Assembly: GCF_001434585.1 (NCBI RefSeq)
Contig: NZ_AZDB01000002.1
Span: 57,323-121,322, forward strand
Reading direction: 5' to 3'
DNA: 64,000 bases
Origin: Companilactobacillus crustorum JCM 15951
Lineage (GTDB): Bacteria > Bacillota > Bacilli > Lactobacillales > Lactobacillaceae
Positions 16,507 to 25,134 of the stretch are shown one piece after another. The notes beneath the pieces are model-generated. The model was given only the letters and a program-made list of their open reading frames with translations. It made no database searches and was not told the DNA's origin. Positions within the stretch are counted from its first letter, which is position 1, and each line of letters begins with the position of its first letter. The translations under genes were made by a program, and so were the position numbers.

Positions 16507-16786
16507 TTTTTGCCCTTCATAATATTAATGAACTAAGTTTATCACAATTGTATATAGCTTCTTTTCCATTAACGAATTAATGTAAATAAAAGTGAAATAC
16601 TCAATAAATAGTCTAATTATGGCTTATTTTATCGGTTTTTATAAATTTATATCAACATTTCATAAAACGATTTATAAGAATTGAAACGGACTAATTGTAC
16701 TTAACCTATATAATAAACATATATTGTGATAAGTATATACTTTGCTTTTATTAAAAATTGTTTTATCAAATGGGGGAATAATAATC

Positions 16787-19236
16787 ATGAAATTGGAAAA
16801 TTATTGGAAATCCCTGCTAGTCAGCATCTTCATTTTCCTTTTGGCATTAATTTTAATTCCGATTCAACAAGTTAAGGCCGATGTAAATCAAAACGTATTT
16901 AATGATGGAATTACCAATTGGGTCAAATATGGAGCTACTGGTTCAGCCACTTCTCAAATTGGAGATATCCCTATCTCTAATTCTATAAAATTAGGATATG
17001 CTTTTGGTGCTGCAATCAATCCTAGTGGTGCAATCGGGAATCACGATAGCGATTTTCTGAGCCCAACTGTCGGTGTTTCTAACGGTGGACAATTTACTTC
17101 ATATTCCAAATTTAATGTATTTCTAAATAACAATAATCAATATTACGCCTCTTTTTTCCAAGGAAGGGTTCTTCTCAAAGTATTATGAATGCTCAGGCAT
17201 CTTTTACATCCCCAGACTTTATGATCGTTCCACCCACTTATAATGGGAAAGTAACTACCAGAGATTTCTCATTATTAGGATATACTTTTGGTTCTAATGG
17301 TAATATTGGTTTAAAAAATAAATCATATTACGTTGGTGGCGATAAAGATCGTCCAGCCTATAAAATTGTAGGTGAATTTTCAAGAACCGCTTCTAGTTAT
17401 AACGGTAATCAGGCCTATAATTTGTATGCAGAATTAGTTCTACGCCCATCTCCTACTAATGCTGCCATTGTTCAAAGAGAATTATATTTGTACAATCCTA
17501 ATGCTGACACACAAAGTTTTCAAGTTTTATTCGGTGAAGATACAGCTTTAGGTACAATTAGCAATGTTAACGATAACGTTCCTATCTATTCTTTAGGAGA
17601 TGGTTTAGGCCTATACATCAATAATGGTATGGACTCCTCTTCGTCTGCTAGTAAACTATTGGTTACTAATTCTATGCCTGATGGTTTTACCAACTTTACT
17701 GGGCAAGACATTTCAAATGATAATAATGCTACTAACTGGGTTGGTCACTTTGATTCATCTGGAAAGGGACAAATTGACAGTTCCACTGATCAAAATCTTT
17801 TAGGTACAGGTAAACACGGTAATACCGCTTATACCTTGAAATGGCCTGCTGTCGAATTAGGAACCAAACAACAAGCTCACTTCGGTTCTACAATGGGTGT
17901 CACTTATTCACCTTATGCCGTACCTAATCCCACTAAAACTTATACTAATGAGACTAGATCCGATGGCACTAACAAAGTTGGCGACAAATTAAAATTTAGC
18001 TTAAAGATGTCAAACAATGGTTTGAACAGTAAATTTAACTATTCATACTTGTCAGATATCATTCCTGAAGGTTTCCAACTCGATACTAATTCCATCAAAG
18101 TCGATGGCAACTCTACTAACAGCTTTACTTATGATTCAGCTACCCGAGAATTAAATGTTAATACCAATACAACTTTGGGCGATAATAAATCATCTGTAGT
18201 TACCTTTGAAACAACTATAACTAACGCTGCCAGCTCAACCGTACAGGACAAAACTGTCACGAATACAGGATATTTTTACGGGTATGATCCTCAAGTAAAT
18301 ACTTCTAATAATGAATATAAAGCATCGGTTAATATTCCCATTAAAAAAACAACTTATTCAAGTTCATTTACTAAGACCGTTAAAAATGATTCCGATACTA
18401 CGTATTTAAACAGTACCACTGGTAAATGGGGCGAAAAAGTTCATTATAAAATTGTTTATGGCGTAAATAATGGCAGTACATCCCTCGCCGATGGTGCAAC
18501 TTTAACCGATGACTTGCCTGCTGGTCTGAAATTAGTTTCAGGTTCAGTTCAATACAACAATTCATATGATTCTAGTAAAAATATTACTAACGGTAACTCT
18601 TTAACAAATATTGCTTTAGGTACCCTTCCCGCTAATCAAACTGGGACACTTACCTTTGATGCCACAATCGAAAGCACCGTTGCAGGAACAATCGTTAACA
18701 ATGCTACTATCAAAAATGGATCTTCAAACAATGCTTCCATAGGAGATATGGTCTCAAATGATGCAACTGTGACTGTCTTGAATTCTGATTCTTTTACAGA
18801 CTTACCCCATATTGATTTTGGAACCGCAAATATGTATGGAAAAAATTTAACTCTAACTAACGTTGCTACCAATGGAGGCTTGCAAGTTGCTCATCCCTCA
18901 TCAGGTAATTATTACGTAAATGTAGCCTACGATAACAATGATGAAGATAAAAGGATGCATTCTGGAAAAAACACTCTCAGTGAAGATGGTTCCGGATTAA
19001 TCTTTCTCAAACAGAGAAATTCCTCACCTGATGATAAGGGTTCTTGGAAACCAGTCTTACCTACTGGCACCCCTATTCGATCGGATACTTTTACTGGCGG
19101 CAATGACCAATCCGTTGATTTAACCAAATATGTTGGCGTTGGCGATTGGAAAATTAATTTGGATTCTAATACTCAACCTGGAGCGTACTCTGGTACTTTA
19201 ACTTGGAGCATGACGGATGCGCTTAGCAACAGTTAA
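16787..19236 (+). pseudogene. Large WxL-domain surface protein, second copy, frameshifted
   Basis: Starts at ATG 16787 after GGGGGAAT; a membrane-targeting signal ends near KADVNQ. It parallels the gene at 12220 throughout: same N-terminal domain, the shared phrase KTYTNETRSDGTN, DUF11-type repeats, and a C-terminal WxL domain with DWKINL and LTWSMT. Reading breaks near 17165 at AAGGAAGGG: the first frame runs on to 17188 and the correct frame resumes as GSSQSIMNAQASFTSPDF. One base explains it. The two paralogues are broken at different places, so each break arose separately. If restored it would be about 816 residues. Confidence 0.75.
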
Positions 19237-19249
19237 AAATATCATTCCG

Positions 19250-19310
19250 CCTAGCTTTATAAATTCATAATAAAAATTAAGTTTCCTTAATAATGAATAC
19301 AGACATATCC
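19250..19310. repeat. Shared 3' flank of the two WxL genes
   Basis: About 55 bases here (GCCTAGCTTTATAAATTCAT onward to GAATACAGA) match 14756-14812 with few changes. The duplication that created the two WxL genes therefore included downstream sequence. Confidence 0.75.
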
Positions 19311-19352
19311 TAATTTGGTATTCTTGTTTCGTAGGAATCAGTTGTTTTTATT

Positions 19353-19388
19353 AAAAAAGAGTCGCCCACAACGTGGACGGCTCTTTTA
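19353..19388. terminator. Bidirectional terminator
   Basis: AAAAGAGTCGCCCAC pairs with GTGGACGGCTCTTTT around an AAC loop. It separates the WxL gene (+) from the acetyltransferase (-). Confidence 0.85.
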
Positions 19389-19394
19389 CTTTAT

Positions 19395-20033
19395 CTAAAT
19401 GGCCTTCGACAAGACCCAATCATTAACATCTCCATGACTCAAATTAACATGTTTAACTGAGCGCACTGAGAAATTATTCTTCTTGTAAAACTTAACATTT
19501 TTCTTTGTATTAGTTTCAAGGATTATATTTCTATAACCAATTTTCTTTACGTAAGGGCTAATGTGATTGTTGAGCATCTTGCTACCAATACCTTGACCAC
19601 GAAGACTTCTGTCAACTGCCAAGTATTCAACAACACACTTCTTCTTACCTTTAACCTTATCGAAAAGATCTTCGAATTTAAAGATATCGAATGCATTGAA
19701 ACCATTGAATCCGTTCTTAATAATTTCTGGAAGCAATCGCAAACCATCCATTGATAGATAGTTCCAATTATTGATCCGTTTACCTTGATTGAATTCAATT
19801 AGAGCAACTGCTCTAGGCTTACCCTTTCCGTCAGCTCCAACATAAACCAAACCTTTTTTCATGAATACATTTACTTCTAGCGCAAAGTATTTCCGCATTA
19901 ATTTGTCAAATTTAGCACTTGAGCGAAATTCCTGAGGAAACATGTTCTTAGTTGTAATGTATTCTTTAAATGAATCTACTAGTAAATTTATTATCTGGGG
20001 TTTATCACTGTTCAACCCGCTTCGAAAATCCAA
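19395..20033 (-). CDS. GNAT family N-acetyltransferase
   Basis: 212 residues. The acetyl-CoA binding motif is clear in VDRSLRGQGIGSKMLNNHI (about residues 145-163), preceded by the strand VVEYLA, and followed by a C-terminal NVKFYKKNNF typical of the fold. The substrate cannot be told from sequence. It is a single gene between a terminator and a divergent promoter region that leads to the MFS pump, so a shared control is possible but not shown. Confidence 0.8.
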   Translation of the reverse strand: MDFRSGLNSDKPQIINLLVDSFKEYITTKNMFPQEFRSSAKFDKLMRKYFALEVNVFMKKGLVYVGADGKGKPRAVALIEFNQGKRINNWNYLSMDGLRLLPEIIKNGFNGFNAFDIFKFEDLFDKVKGKKKCVVEYLAVDRSLRGQGIGSKMLNNHISPYVKKIGYRNIILETNTKKNVKFYKKNNFSVRSVKHVNLSHGDVNDWVLSKAI

Positions 20034-20345
20034 AAATATGACCTCCTTATTAAGTCATGTTTCTATAATAGCCACTTCTATACCGATTGTCCATTATTAG
20101 AAGCTATTTAAAAAATATTTATATGCCAAAAGTCATTTTCATTATATCAATTTACTAAAAAAGTTCAGATAAAGTATTAGACTTTAATATAGAAGCATAG
20201 TACCATTAATTGTAATGTGAGATTTCAAGTTCATAACCAGCCGGTATCTAAGTCTTCTCTTAGAATATCGGTTTTCTTATAATCAACTACTGTCGGCAGA
20301 TGGTAGTTTTTTTGAACTCAAAATAACTTATAGGGAGGGGAAAAT
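20034..20345 (+). promoter_or_regulatory. Leader of the MFS pump with two hairpins
   Basis: Hairpin 1 (20241-20271) pairs CCGGTATCTAAG with CTTAGAATATCGG and is followed by TTTTCTT. Hairpin 2 (20285-20313) pairs AACTACTGTC with GATGGTAGTT and is followed by a T-run. Both stand before the pump gene's ribosome site, so transcription must pass two terminator-like stems. That is the layout of attenuation or riboswitch-controlled drug pumps. A possible promoter lies near 20166-20195 (TTCAGA, 18 bases, TATAGA). The ligand is unknown. Confidence 0.5.
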
Positions 20346-21527
20346 ATGGGAAAGAACAAAAAATCAATCTACATTCTTGTATTCAGTAACTTTTTGATCT
20401 GTTTAGGGATCGGATTAGTTATTCCAGTTACACCATTTATCAAAAACGAATTTCATTTCACAACGTCGCAAATGGGAGTTATGACATCTCTTTTTGCCTT
20501 TGCACAATTCGTTGCTTCACCAATCGTTGGTAAAATGTCTGATAAAATTGGTCGTAAACCAGTGATTGTATTTGGACTATTTACTTATATGATTTCCGAA
20601 TTCATCTTTGCTGTTGCTACGACCCTGCCAATCTTTAATCTTTCTCGTATTATCGGTGGTTTATCAGCTGCTATGGTTATTCCAACTTCTATGGCTTTGG
20701 GCTCAGACTTAACCACTCTAAAAGATCGTGCTAAAGTTATTGGCTGGCTATCTGCCGCCTTTAGTGGTGGCTTAATCCTAGGACCAGGTCTGGGTGGTAT
20801 CTTGGCTGGTATCACTTATAAAACACCATTCTGGGTTGCTGGTGTATTAAGTATTACTAGTGCCATCTTTACTTACTTCTTCTTGAAAGAAGACAAAGAA
20901 GTTCTTGAGGCTGAAGAAGCTGAGGCTGAAAAAAAAGCCCAAGAAAAAGGTTCAATCAGATCTATCCTTACTTTACCAATGGCAATGCTGTTTGGAATGA
21001 TCTTGGTCTCATCATTCGGTCTGCAAGGCTTTGAAAGTATCTATAGTATTTACGTTAACCAAGTCTTTAACTTCGGTTTAGGTACTATTGCATTGGTTCT
21101 AACGCTGAACGGACTTATTTCTTTGGTTCTTCAAGTTGCCGCTTTTAACTGGATTATTAATAAAATTGGTGAAATGCGTTTGATCAGTATTGCATTCTTG
21201 TTGAGTGCTATCTGTGTTTTCTGGATCACTCAAGCTCATTCACATATTGAAGTTATCGTCGCCACCTTAATTATCTTCTCTTCATTTGATCTTTTAAGAC
21301 CAGCTATTACGACACTTTTGACTAAATCTAGCCGTTCTAATCAAGGGTTGATCAATGGGATGAATATGTCTTTAACTAGTGTCGGAAATGTTATTGGACC
21401 TTTGATGTCAGGTGCTTTAATGGACTGGAATACGCACTATCCATACTTAGTAGTAACTGTTATTTTAGCAGCTTCCTACTTATTAACATTTGTTGTCAGA
21501 AAACATCCGATTGTTCAACAAGGATAA
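20346..21527 (+). CDS. MFS drug efflux transporter (DHA1-type, 12 membrane helices)
   Basis: 393 residues. The N-terminal motif A, GKMSDKIGRKP (near residues 61-71), and motif C-like GLILGPGLGGILAG (near 142-155) mark a drug:H+ antiporter of the Bmr/NorA/TetA type. The cytoplasmic loop between the halves is an unusually acidic stretch with repeated EAEEAEAEKK. A strong GGGAGGGG ribosome site precedes the ATG. The leader with two hairpins suggests inducible expression. Substrate cannot be assigned. Confidence 0.85.
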   Translation: MGKNKKSIYILVFSNFLICLGIGLVIPVTPFIKNEFHFTTSQMGVMTSLFAFAQFVASPIVGKMSDKIGRKPVIVFGLFTYMISEFIFAVATTLPIFNLSRIIGGLSAAMVIPTSMALGSDLTTLKDRAKVIGWLSAAFSGGLILGPGLGGILAGITYKTPFWVAGVLSITSAIFTYFFLKEDKEVLEAEEAEAEKKAQEKGSIRSILTLPMAMLFGMILVSSFGLQGFESIYSIYVNQVFNFGLGTIALVLTLNGLISLVLQVAAFNWIINKIGEMRLISIAFLLSAICVFWITQAHSHIEVIVATLIIFSSFDLLRPAITTLLTKSSRSNQGLINGMNMSLTSVGNVIGPLMSGALMDWNTHYPYLVVTVILAASYLLTFVVRKHPIVQQG

Positions 21528-21570
21528 ATTCATTTTAAAATAAATTATGCTGATGCGATCTTTTTTAAAA

Positions 21571-21599
21571 GACATACCTTAATTGGTATGTTTTTTTTA
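21571..21599 (+). terminator. Terminator of the MFS gene
   Basis: GACATACC and GGTATGT around TTAATT, then eight T residues. Confidence 0.85.
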
Positions 21600-21700
21600 T
21601 AAACTTACTTAAGTTTTATAGCCGTTCAAAAAATGACATATTACGACATGACTATCTAATATAATATTTCTGTATTAAAAATTTAGGGGGGAATTTATTT

Positions 21701-22693
21701 ATGATAATCAAAACGTCACACGCAATATCTGTACTTTTATTAGGAACTCTTCTTTTAACTGGATGCAATAGCAATTTTAATAATTCTACTAGTAAAAAGA
21801 CGGCTACTACATCAATTAGCCATAAAAAAACATCATCTATCAAAAACTCCAAAGTTCTTTGGAATAGCGACAAAGATGTAAAATTAAAAGAATTTATCAA
21901 TCAATGGGCACCAACAATGCACCAATCTTACGTTAAATATGACGGTAAGCATTCACTAAATATTTCAAACGGAACGACATATCCAGATGATTTGAAACAT
22001 GTAAAAATAGGTAATAATAATGCTTCAATTGGTTGGAATAAAACGGGTAAAGGAAATTATCAATATAATGTTGTTGCTATTTATAATTACAATGAAAATG
22101 AATCATCTTTGTCGGATCACATTACCTATTTCTTTACATTTCATAACGGCAAGCCAATTGTTTTAGTTGATCAAACTACTAATGGAACACCAAATTTATT
22201 CCCCACTGAAAATAATGTTCTTAAGAACGGATTTGAAAACATTGCTAAGGGTAAAGCGGCTGACGTATCAGTTGCTGCATCTTCTAGTACTAGTAATGCC
22301 AGTGATAACAGCAACAATAATAAAAATAGTTCCACTCAATCTGTTTCCGATCCTAAGATAGTTGGCATAATGCTTTATGAATATGACAGAGACTTTGATA
22401 CGTCTGATATTCCTCACATGCTACTAATTACCCCTGATTCTGCTGGTGATGGTAGATACTATATTGGAACAGGAACCACTAATTCTACTCTGCCATTCAC
22501 AATTGAAGGAAATACAGCGCACTATTGGACAAGACTTTATAATGGCAATGATATCAGACCAGATGGCACAGAAGGTCCATCCCCAGAGACTGAACATATT
22601 ATCAATTTGAACACCTTAACCGCTAGATATTATTCTACTAGCAATCAAAAACAAACTGTTGATCAGATAGCCGAACAAATGACTGTTGGGTAA
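21701..22693 (+). CDS. DUF4767 / Lreu_0056 family lipoprotein
   Basis: 330 residues with a lipobox LLLTGC (cysteine near 23). The N-terminal half (about 50-165) has WNSDKDVKLKEFINQWAPTM, the start of a DUF4767 domain; a Ser/Asn linker (about 190-215) leads to a C-terminal domain with SDPKIVGIMLYEYDRDFD typical of Lreu_0056 proteins. These are lactobacillus-specific surface lipoproteins of unknown function. A GGGGGGAAT ribosome site stands before the ATG. Single gene. Confidence 0.75.
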   Translation: MIIKTSHAISVLLLGTLLLTGCNSNFNNSTSKKTATTSISHKKTSSIKNSKVLWNSDKDVKLKEFINQWAPTMHQSYVKYDGKHSLNISNGTTYPDDLKHVKIGNNNASIGWNKTGKGNYQYNVVAIYNYNENESSLSDHITYFFTFHNGKPIVLVDQTTNGTPNLFPTENNVLKNGFENIAKGKAADVSVAASSSTSNASDNSNNNKNSSTQSVSDPKIVGIMLYEYDRDFDTSDIPHMLLITPDSAGDGRYYIGTGTTNSTLPFTIEGNTAHYWTRLYNGNDIRPDGTEGPSPETEHIINLNTLTARYYSTSNQKQTVDQIAEQMTVG

Positions 22694-22765
22694 TTAAATA
22701 GCATTGAAATAATTCAACTTCAAGTGCAATAAAAAATTTAAACACTCTTATAAATTCTAAAAACA

Positions 22766-22840
22766 AAATACTCCATAACTGTTAGACAAGAAACCTAATA
22801 ATTATGGAGTATTTTTTCTATGGTTAAATATAATTTAATA
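22766..22840 (+). mobile_element. Possible left-end relic of an IS3-family element
   Basis: An AATACTCCATAA/TTATGGAGTATT hairpin with T-run (22767-22817), followed by CTATGGTTAAATATAATTTA. The IS element at 14813 has the same arrangement: inverted stem, T-run, then CTATGGCTAAATATAAT where its orfA begins. No further transposase sequence follows, so only an end is left. It may equally be a terminator for the lipoprotein gene. Confidence 0.35.
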
Positions 22841-22865
22841 TTTGACGTTGTACCTACACCGTTTT

Positions 22866-22890
22866 AGCCATATTTCAATTTTTACAGAAG
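22866..22890. repeat. Fragment of the dispersed repeat
   Basis: AGCCATATTTCAATTTTT and then AGAAGATGACATCC match the central and right parts of the repeat at 26296-26748. It overlaps the 3' side of the next gene region. Confidence 0.45.
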
Positions 22891-22898
22891 ATGACATC

Positions 22899-23111
22899 CT
22901 ATTTTTCCTTATGTTTCTTTATAAGATATAATGCTAAAAGCTGACACCCAATTACCAAAACTAAGAAAATCCCTAAAATCAGCAATGTCACCATTCGAAG
23001 TTGTGGTGTCTGAACTAACCCTGTTCCATCAGTTTTTCTTACCATTATCCAAAAGATTGCTACCAAAAATAATAATAACCATATAACATTGATTATCCGC
23101 CAAGTTTTCAT
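22899..23111 (-). CDS. Small membrane protein (DUF3923-like)
   Basis: 70 residues with two membrane helices (about 7-24 and 42-64). The phrase KTDGTGLVQTPQL lies between the helices and resembles the DUF3923 family of small Firmicutes membrane proteins. It overlaps the acetyltransferase gene upstream by four bases and is probably co-transcribed. Function unknown. Confidence 0.65.
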   Translation of the reverse strand: MKTWRIINVIWLLLFLVAIFWIMVRKTDGTGLVQTPQLRMVTLLILGIFLVLVIGCQLLALYLIKKHKEK

Positions 23112-23542
23112 TTATCTTCCCCTTGATTCCAAAGCATATGATACTCTTTTTCATTATTGTCCTGCTCAATATCCTGCGATACAATTTTAAAACCATTCTT
23201 CAAATAAAGTTTCTGAGCCATAATATTTTTATCATAAACATCCAAAGATAGCTTAAGATAATTTTGTTTGAGAAAATTTAATAATTGCTGACCAATACCC
23301 TGATTTCGAAAGGTTTCTTCTACAAAAATACCCGCAATATAATTATCTGTTACACCAACAAAACCCTTAATCACATTATTATCAATAAATACATAAACAT
23401 CAGCCTGTTGAAATTGTTCTTTAACAGTTGCTAAAGCCTTCAACCAATAATTCTTATCAATAAAATTATGAGCCGTAAGATTACCATTGAGCCAAATATT
23501 ACTGACTACTTCAATTTCATCTTTATGCATTTTACGAATCAT
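23108..23542 (-). CDS. GNAT family N-acetyltransferase
   Basis: 144 residues from the ATG at 23542, placed about ten bases after AAGGA; a GTG three codons upstream directly abuts that site and is unlikely. The acetyl-CoA motif is FVEETFRNQGIGQQLLNFLK, and KLYLKNGFKIVS near the C-terminus fits the fold. It resembles YjaB-type small acetyltransferases. The start lies only a few bases from the -35 of the divergent sugE promoter. Confidence 0.75.
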   Translation of the reverse strand: MIRKMHKDEIEVVSNIWLNGNLTAHNFIDKNYWLKALATVKEQFQQADVYVFIDNNVIKGFVGVTDNYIAGIFVEETFRNQGIGQQLLNFLKQNYLKLSLDVYDKNIMAQKLYLKNGFKIVSQDIEQDNNEKEYHMLWNQGEDK

Positions 23543-23544
23543 AT

Positions 23545-23573
23545 TTGCCACGTCCTTATTTATTTGCTAGAAT
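23545..23573 (+). promoter_or_regulatory. Promoter of the sugE/gdx gene
   Basis: TTGCCA, 17 bases, TAGAAT. Transcription would start near 23580, just before the leader RNA structure. Confidence 0.65.
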
Positions 23574-23584
23574 GATTTTAAAGA

Positions 23585-23675
23585 AATCACACCGCCGGGT
23601 GTCAATTACAGAAGTACTCTTACCAATTCCGTTAGGCCAATGAAGGAATTGCTAGGGGTACTTATTTTTTTGGAG
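23585..23675 (+). promoter_or_regulatory. Probable guanidine-IV (mepA-type) riboswitch
   Basis: The leader folds into a small hairpin ACACC-GCCG-GGTGT (23590-23603) and a long terminator stem AAGTACTC...GGGTACTT (23613-23664) followed by a T-run directly before the ribosome site of the exporter gene. The terminator loop contains AGGCC, which can pair with the GCC of the first loop, giving the kissing-loop arrangement known for guanidine-IV riboswitches. Binding of guanidinium would favour the kissing form and let transcription run on. The match is by structure and gene context; I could not check the consensus. Confidence 0.55.
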
Positions 23676-23683
23676 GAAATATT

Positions 23684-24004
23684 ATGAATTGGATTTATTT
23701 AATCACTGCGGGATTGTTTGAAGTTGTCTGGGCAACTACTATGAAGCTAAGTCATGGATTCACTAAACTAAATTACACAATTTTAACTATTGTTGGCTTA
23801 GCTCTAAGCATGGGTTTACTAGCCTTGGCAGTTAAAAAAATGCCTATGAGCTTAGCCTATCCTATTTGGACTGGTGTCGGAGCTGTGGGCTCTATTCTAG
23901 TTGGCGTTTTCTTATTTGGCGATAAAATGTCTCCATTAACTTGGGTATTTGTAATTCTCTTACTAATCAGTATCATTGGTATTAAATTTACTTCTGGCAA
24001 TTAA
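23684..24004 (+). CDS. sugE: SMR-family guanidinium exporter (SugE/Gdx type)
   Basis: 106 residues, four membrane helices. The start MNWIYLITAGLFEVVWATTM and the phrase WTGVGAVGSILVG are typical of SugE/Gdx, which exports guanidinium in exchange for protons as an antiparallel dimer. The key Glu of helix 1 (E13) is present. It is a single gene under a strong promoter and a riboswitch-like leader. Paired SMR genes encode drug pumps; this is unpaired, as for Gdx. It ends within four bases of the convergent DUF1275 gene stop. Confidence 0.85.
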   Translation: MNWIYLITAGLFEVVWATTMKLSHGFTKLNYTILTIVGLALSMGLLALAVKKMPMSLAYPIWTGVGAVGSILVGVFLFGDKMSPLTWVFVILLLISIIGIKFTSGN

Positions 24005-24696
24005 ATACCATCTCGCCGATAAAGCAGCCATGTATAATAACCACCAACTAGCAATAATAATAAAGGCACGAACCAAATTGTTCTGATTGTAAACCAGTTT
24101 TGCAATAAAGCCGAGACTACTGCACCGCCAGAAAAACCTAGTACCAATTCAAAGTATGTCTTAGCTACAACAATATTATTACTCTTTTTATGATAAAAAT
24201 ATTCTGAAAAAGCAATAATGGCTTTAAAAGCAATAATGGCTTTCTTTAGATTACCAGTTGAGAAAACATTGTTATATCCCATACCCTCAATTTGATCAAA
24301 TGAGACATTTTGCATCGCCATTACTAAGGCCAACAGTGGCACAACGTAAAGATTGGAAACTGTTTTAGGCAAAAAGCCGACGACTAAACAGATAATAAAT
24401 TCAGCTACCAAACTTGTCAGACGCCAGTAATGACTCCGATTATTTTTATGTTTAAGAATCTCAGTTATTATAATTCCCAAACAAAAGAAGACCATTGTAG
24501 CTATTTTAGTAAGAATACCGGGTAAATTATGTCTAGCAATATCAACACTCAAGAAAACGATATTTCCTGTTTGACCAGCCGCTAGAACATGCCCTCGTTG
24601 GACGAAAGTATAGGCATCAATAAATCCACCAATAAAGGTCAATCCAATAGCTATTTCACGCAATTGGAATAATTTAAAACTCTCAAATCTTTTCAT
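24001..24696 (-). CDS. DUF1275 (YoaK) family membrane protein
   Basis: 231 residues from ATG 24696 after AGAAGG. About six membrane helices. GLTFIGGFIDAYTFVQRGHV near the N-terminus and QTGNIVFLS are family signatures. The family is widespread and its transport function is unproven. Inside the gene an 18-bp unit is perfectly tandem duplicated (24208-24225 and 24226-24243), giving KAIIAFKAIIAF, an in-frame insertion of six residues. The stops of this gene and sugE overlap tail to tail. Confidence 0.8.
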   Translation of the reverse strand: MKRFESFKLFQLREIAIGLTFIGGFIDAYTFVQRGHVLAAGQTGNIVFLSVDIARHNLPGILTKIATMVFFCLGIIITEILKHKNNRSHYWRLTSLVAEFIICLVVGFLPKTVSNLYVVPLLALVMAMQNVSFDQIEGMGYNNVFSTGNLKKAIIAFKAIIAFSEYFYHKKSNNIVVAKTYFELVLGFSGGAVVSALLQNWFTIRTIWFVPLLLLLVGGYYTWLLYRRDGI

Positions 24697-24824
24697 TTGG
24701 AACCTTCTTCTAATATCTTTGCATAAAACCATCTTAACAAAGAATATCTATTAACATCAGTAAGAATTAGTGACAGCGATTCCAAATTACGTTATGCTTT
24801 AGAAAACTGAAGGGATGAGATATT

Positions 24825-25049
24825 ATGCTTACACCTGAAAAACTACACCAAGATGTCAAAGAATATAATGACGAAAGCTTTAAATTAATTGAAAAAAATC
24901 CATGGTTAATACCAGCTTCCGTTGCCTTGTTAACCTTTCCCATTGCTGTTTCAATACATGGCTTTTGGAAAAATGCTATTTTAAAGAAAAAATTGAAGAT
25001 CGAACGTGAAAAAACTAAACAATTAAAACTTGAAAATAAGCTTCATTAA
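24825..25049 (+). CDS. Small single-helix membrane protein, unknown
   Basis: 74 residues with one helix (about 25-45) and a lysine-rich C-terminal tail. The ATG follows GGGATGAGA. No family recognised. A strong terminator at 25055-25090 follows, so it is its own unit. Confidence 0.6.
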   Translation: MLTPEKLHQDVKEYNDESFKLIEKNPWLIPASVALLTFPIAVSIHGFWKNAILKKKLKIEREKTKQLKLENKLH

Positions 25050-25054
25050 AATTT

Positions 25055-25090
25055 TCGTGCTACCCATTAACTTGCGGTAGCACTTTTTTT
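25055..25090 (+). terminator. Terminator
   Basis: GTGCTACC and GGTAGCAC with a 9-11 base loop and seven T residues. Confidence 0.85.
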
Positions 25091-25134
25091 TCTAGTACAC
25101 TATGATTAAGATATATAAATTCAGAGGGGATATT

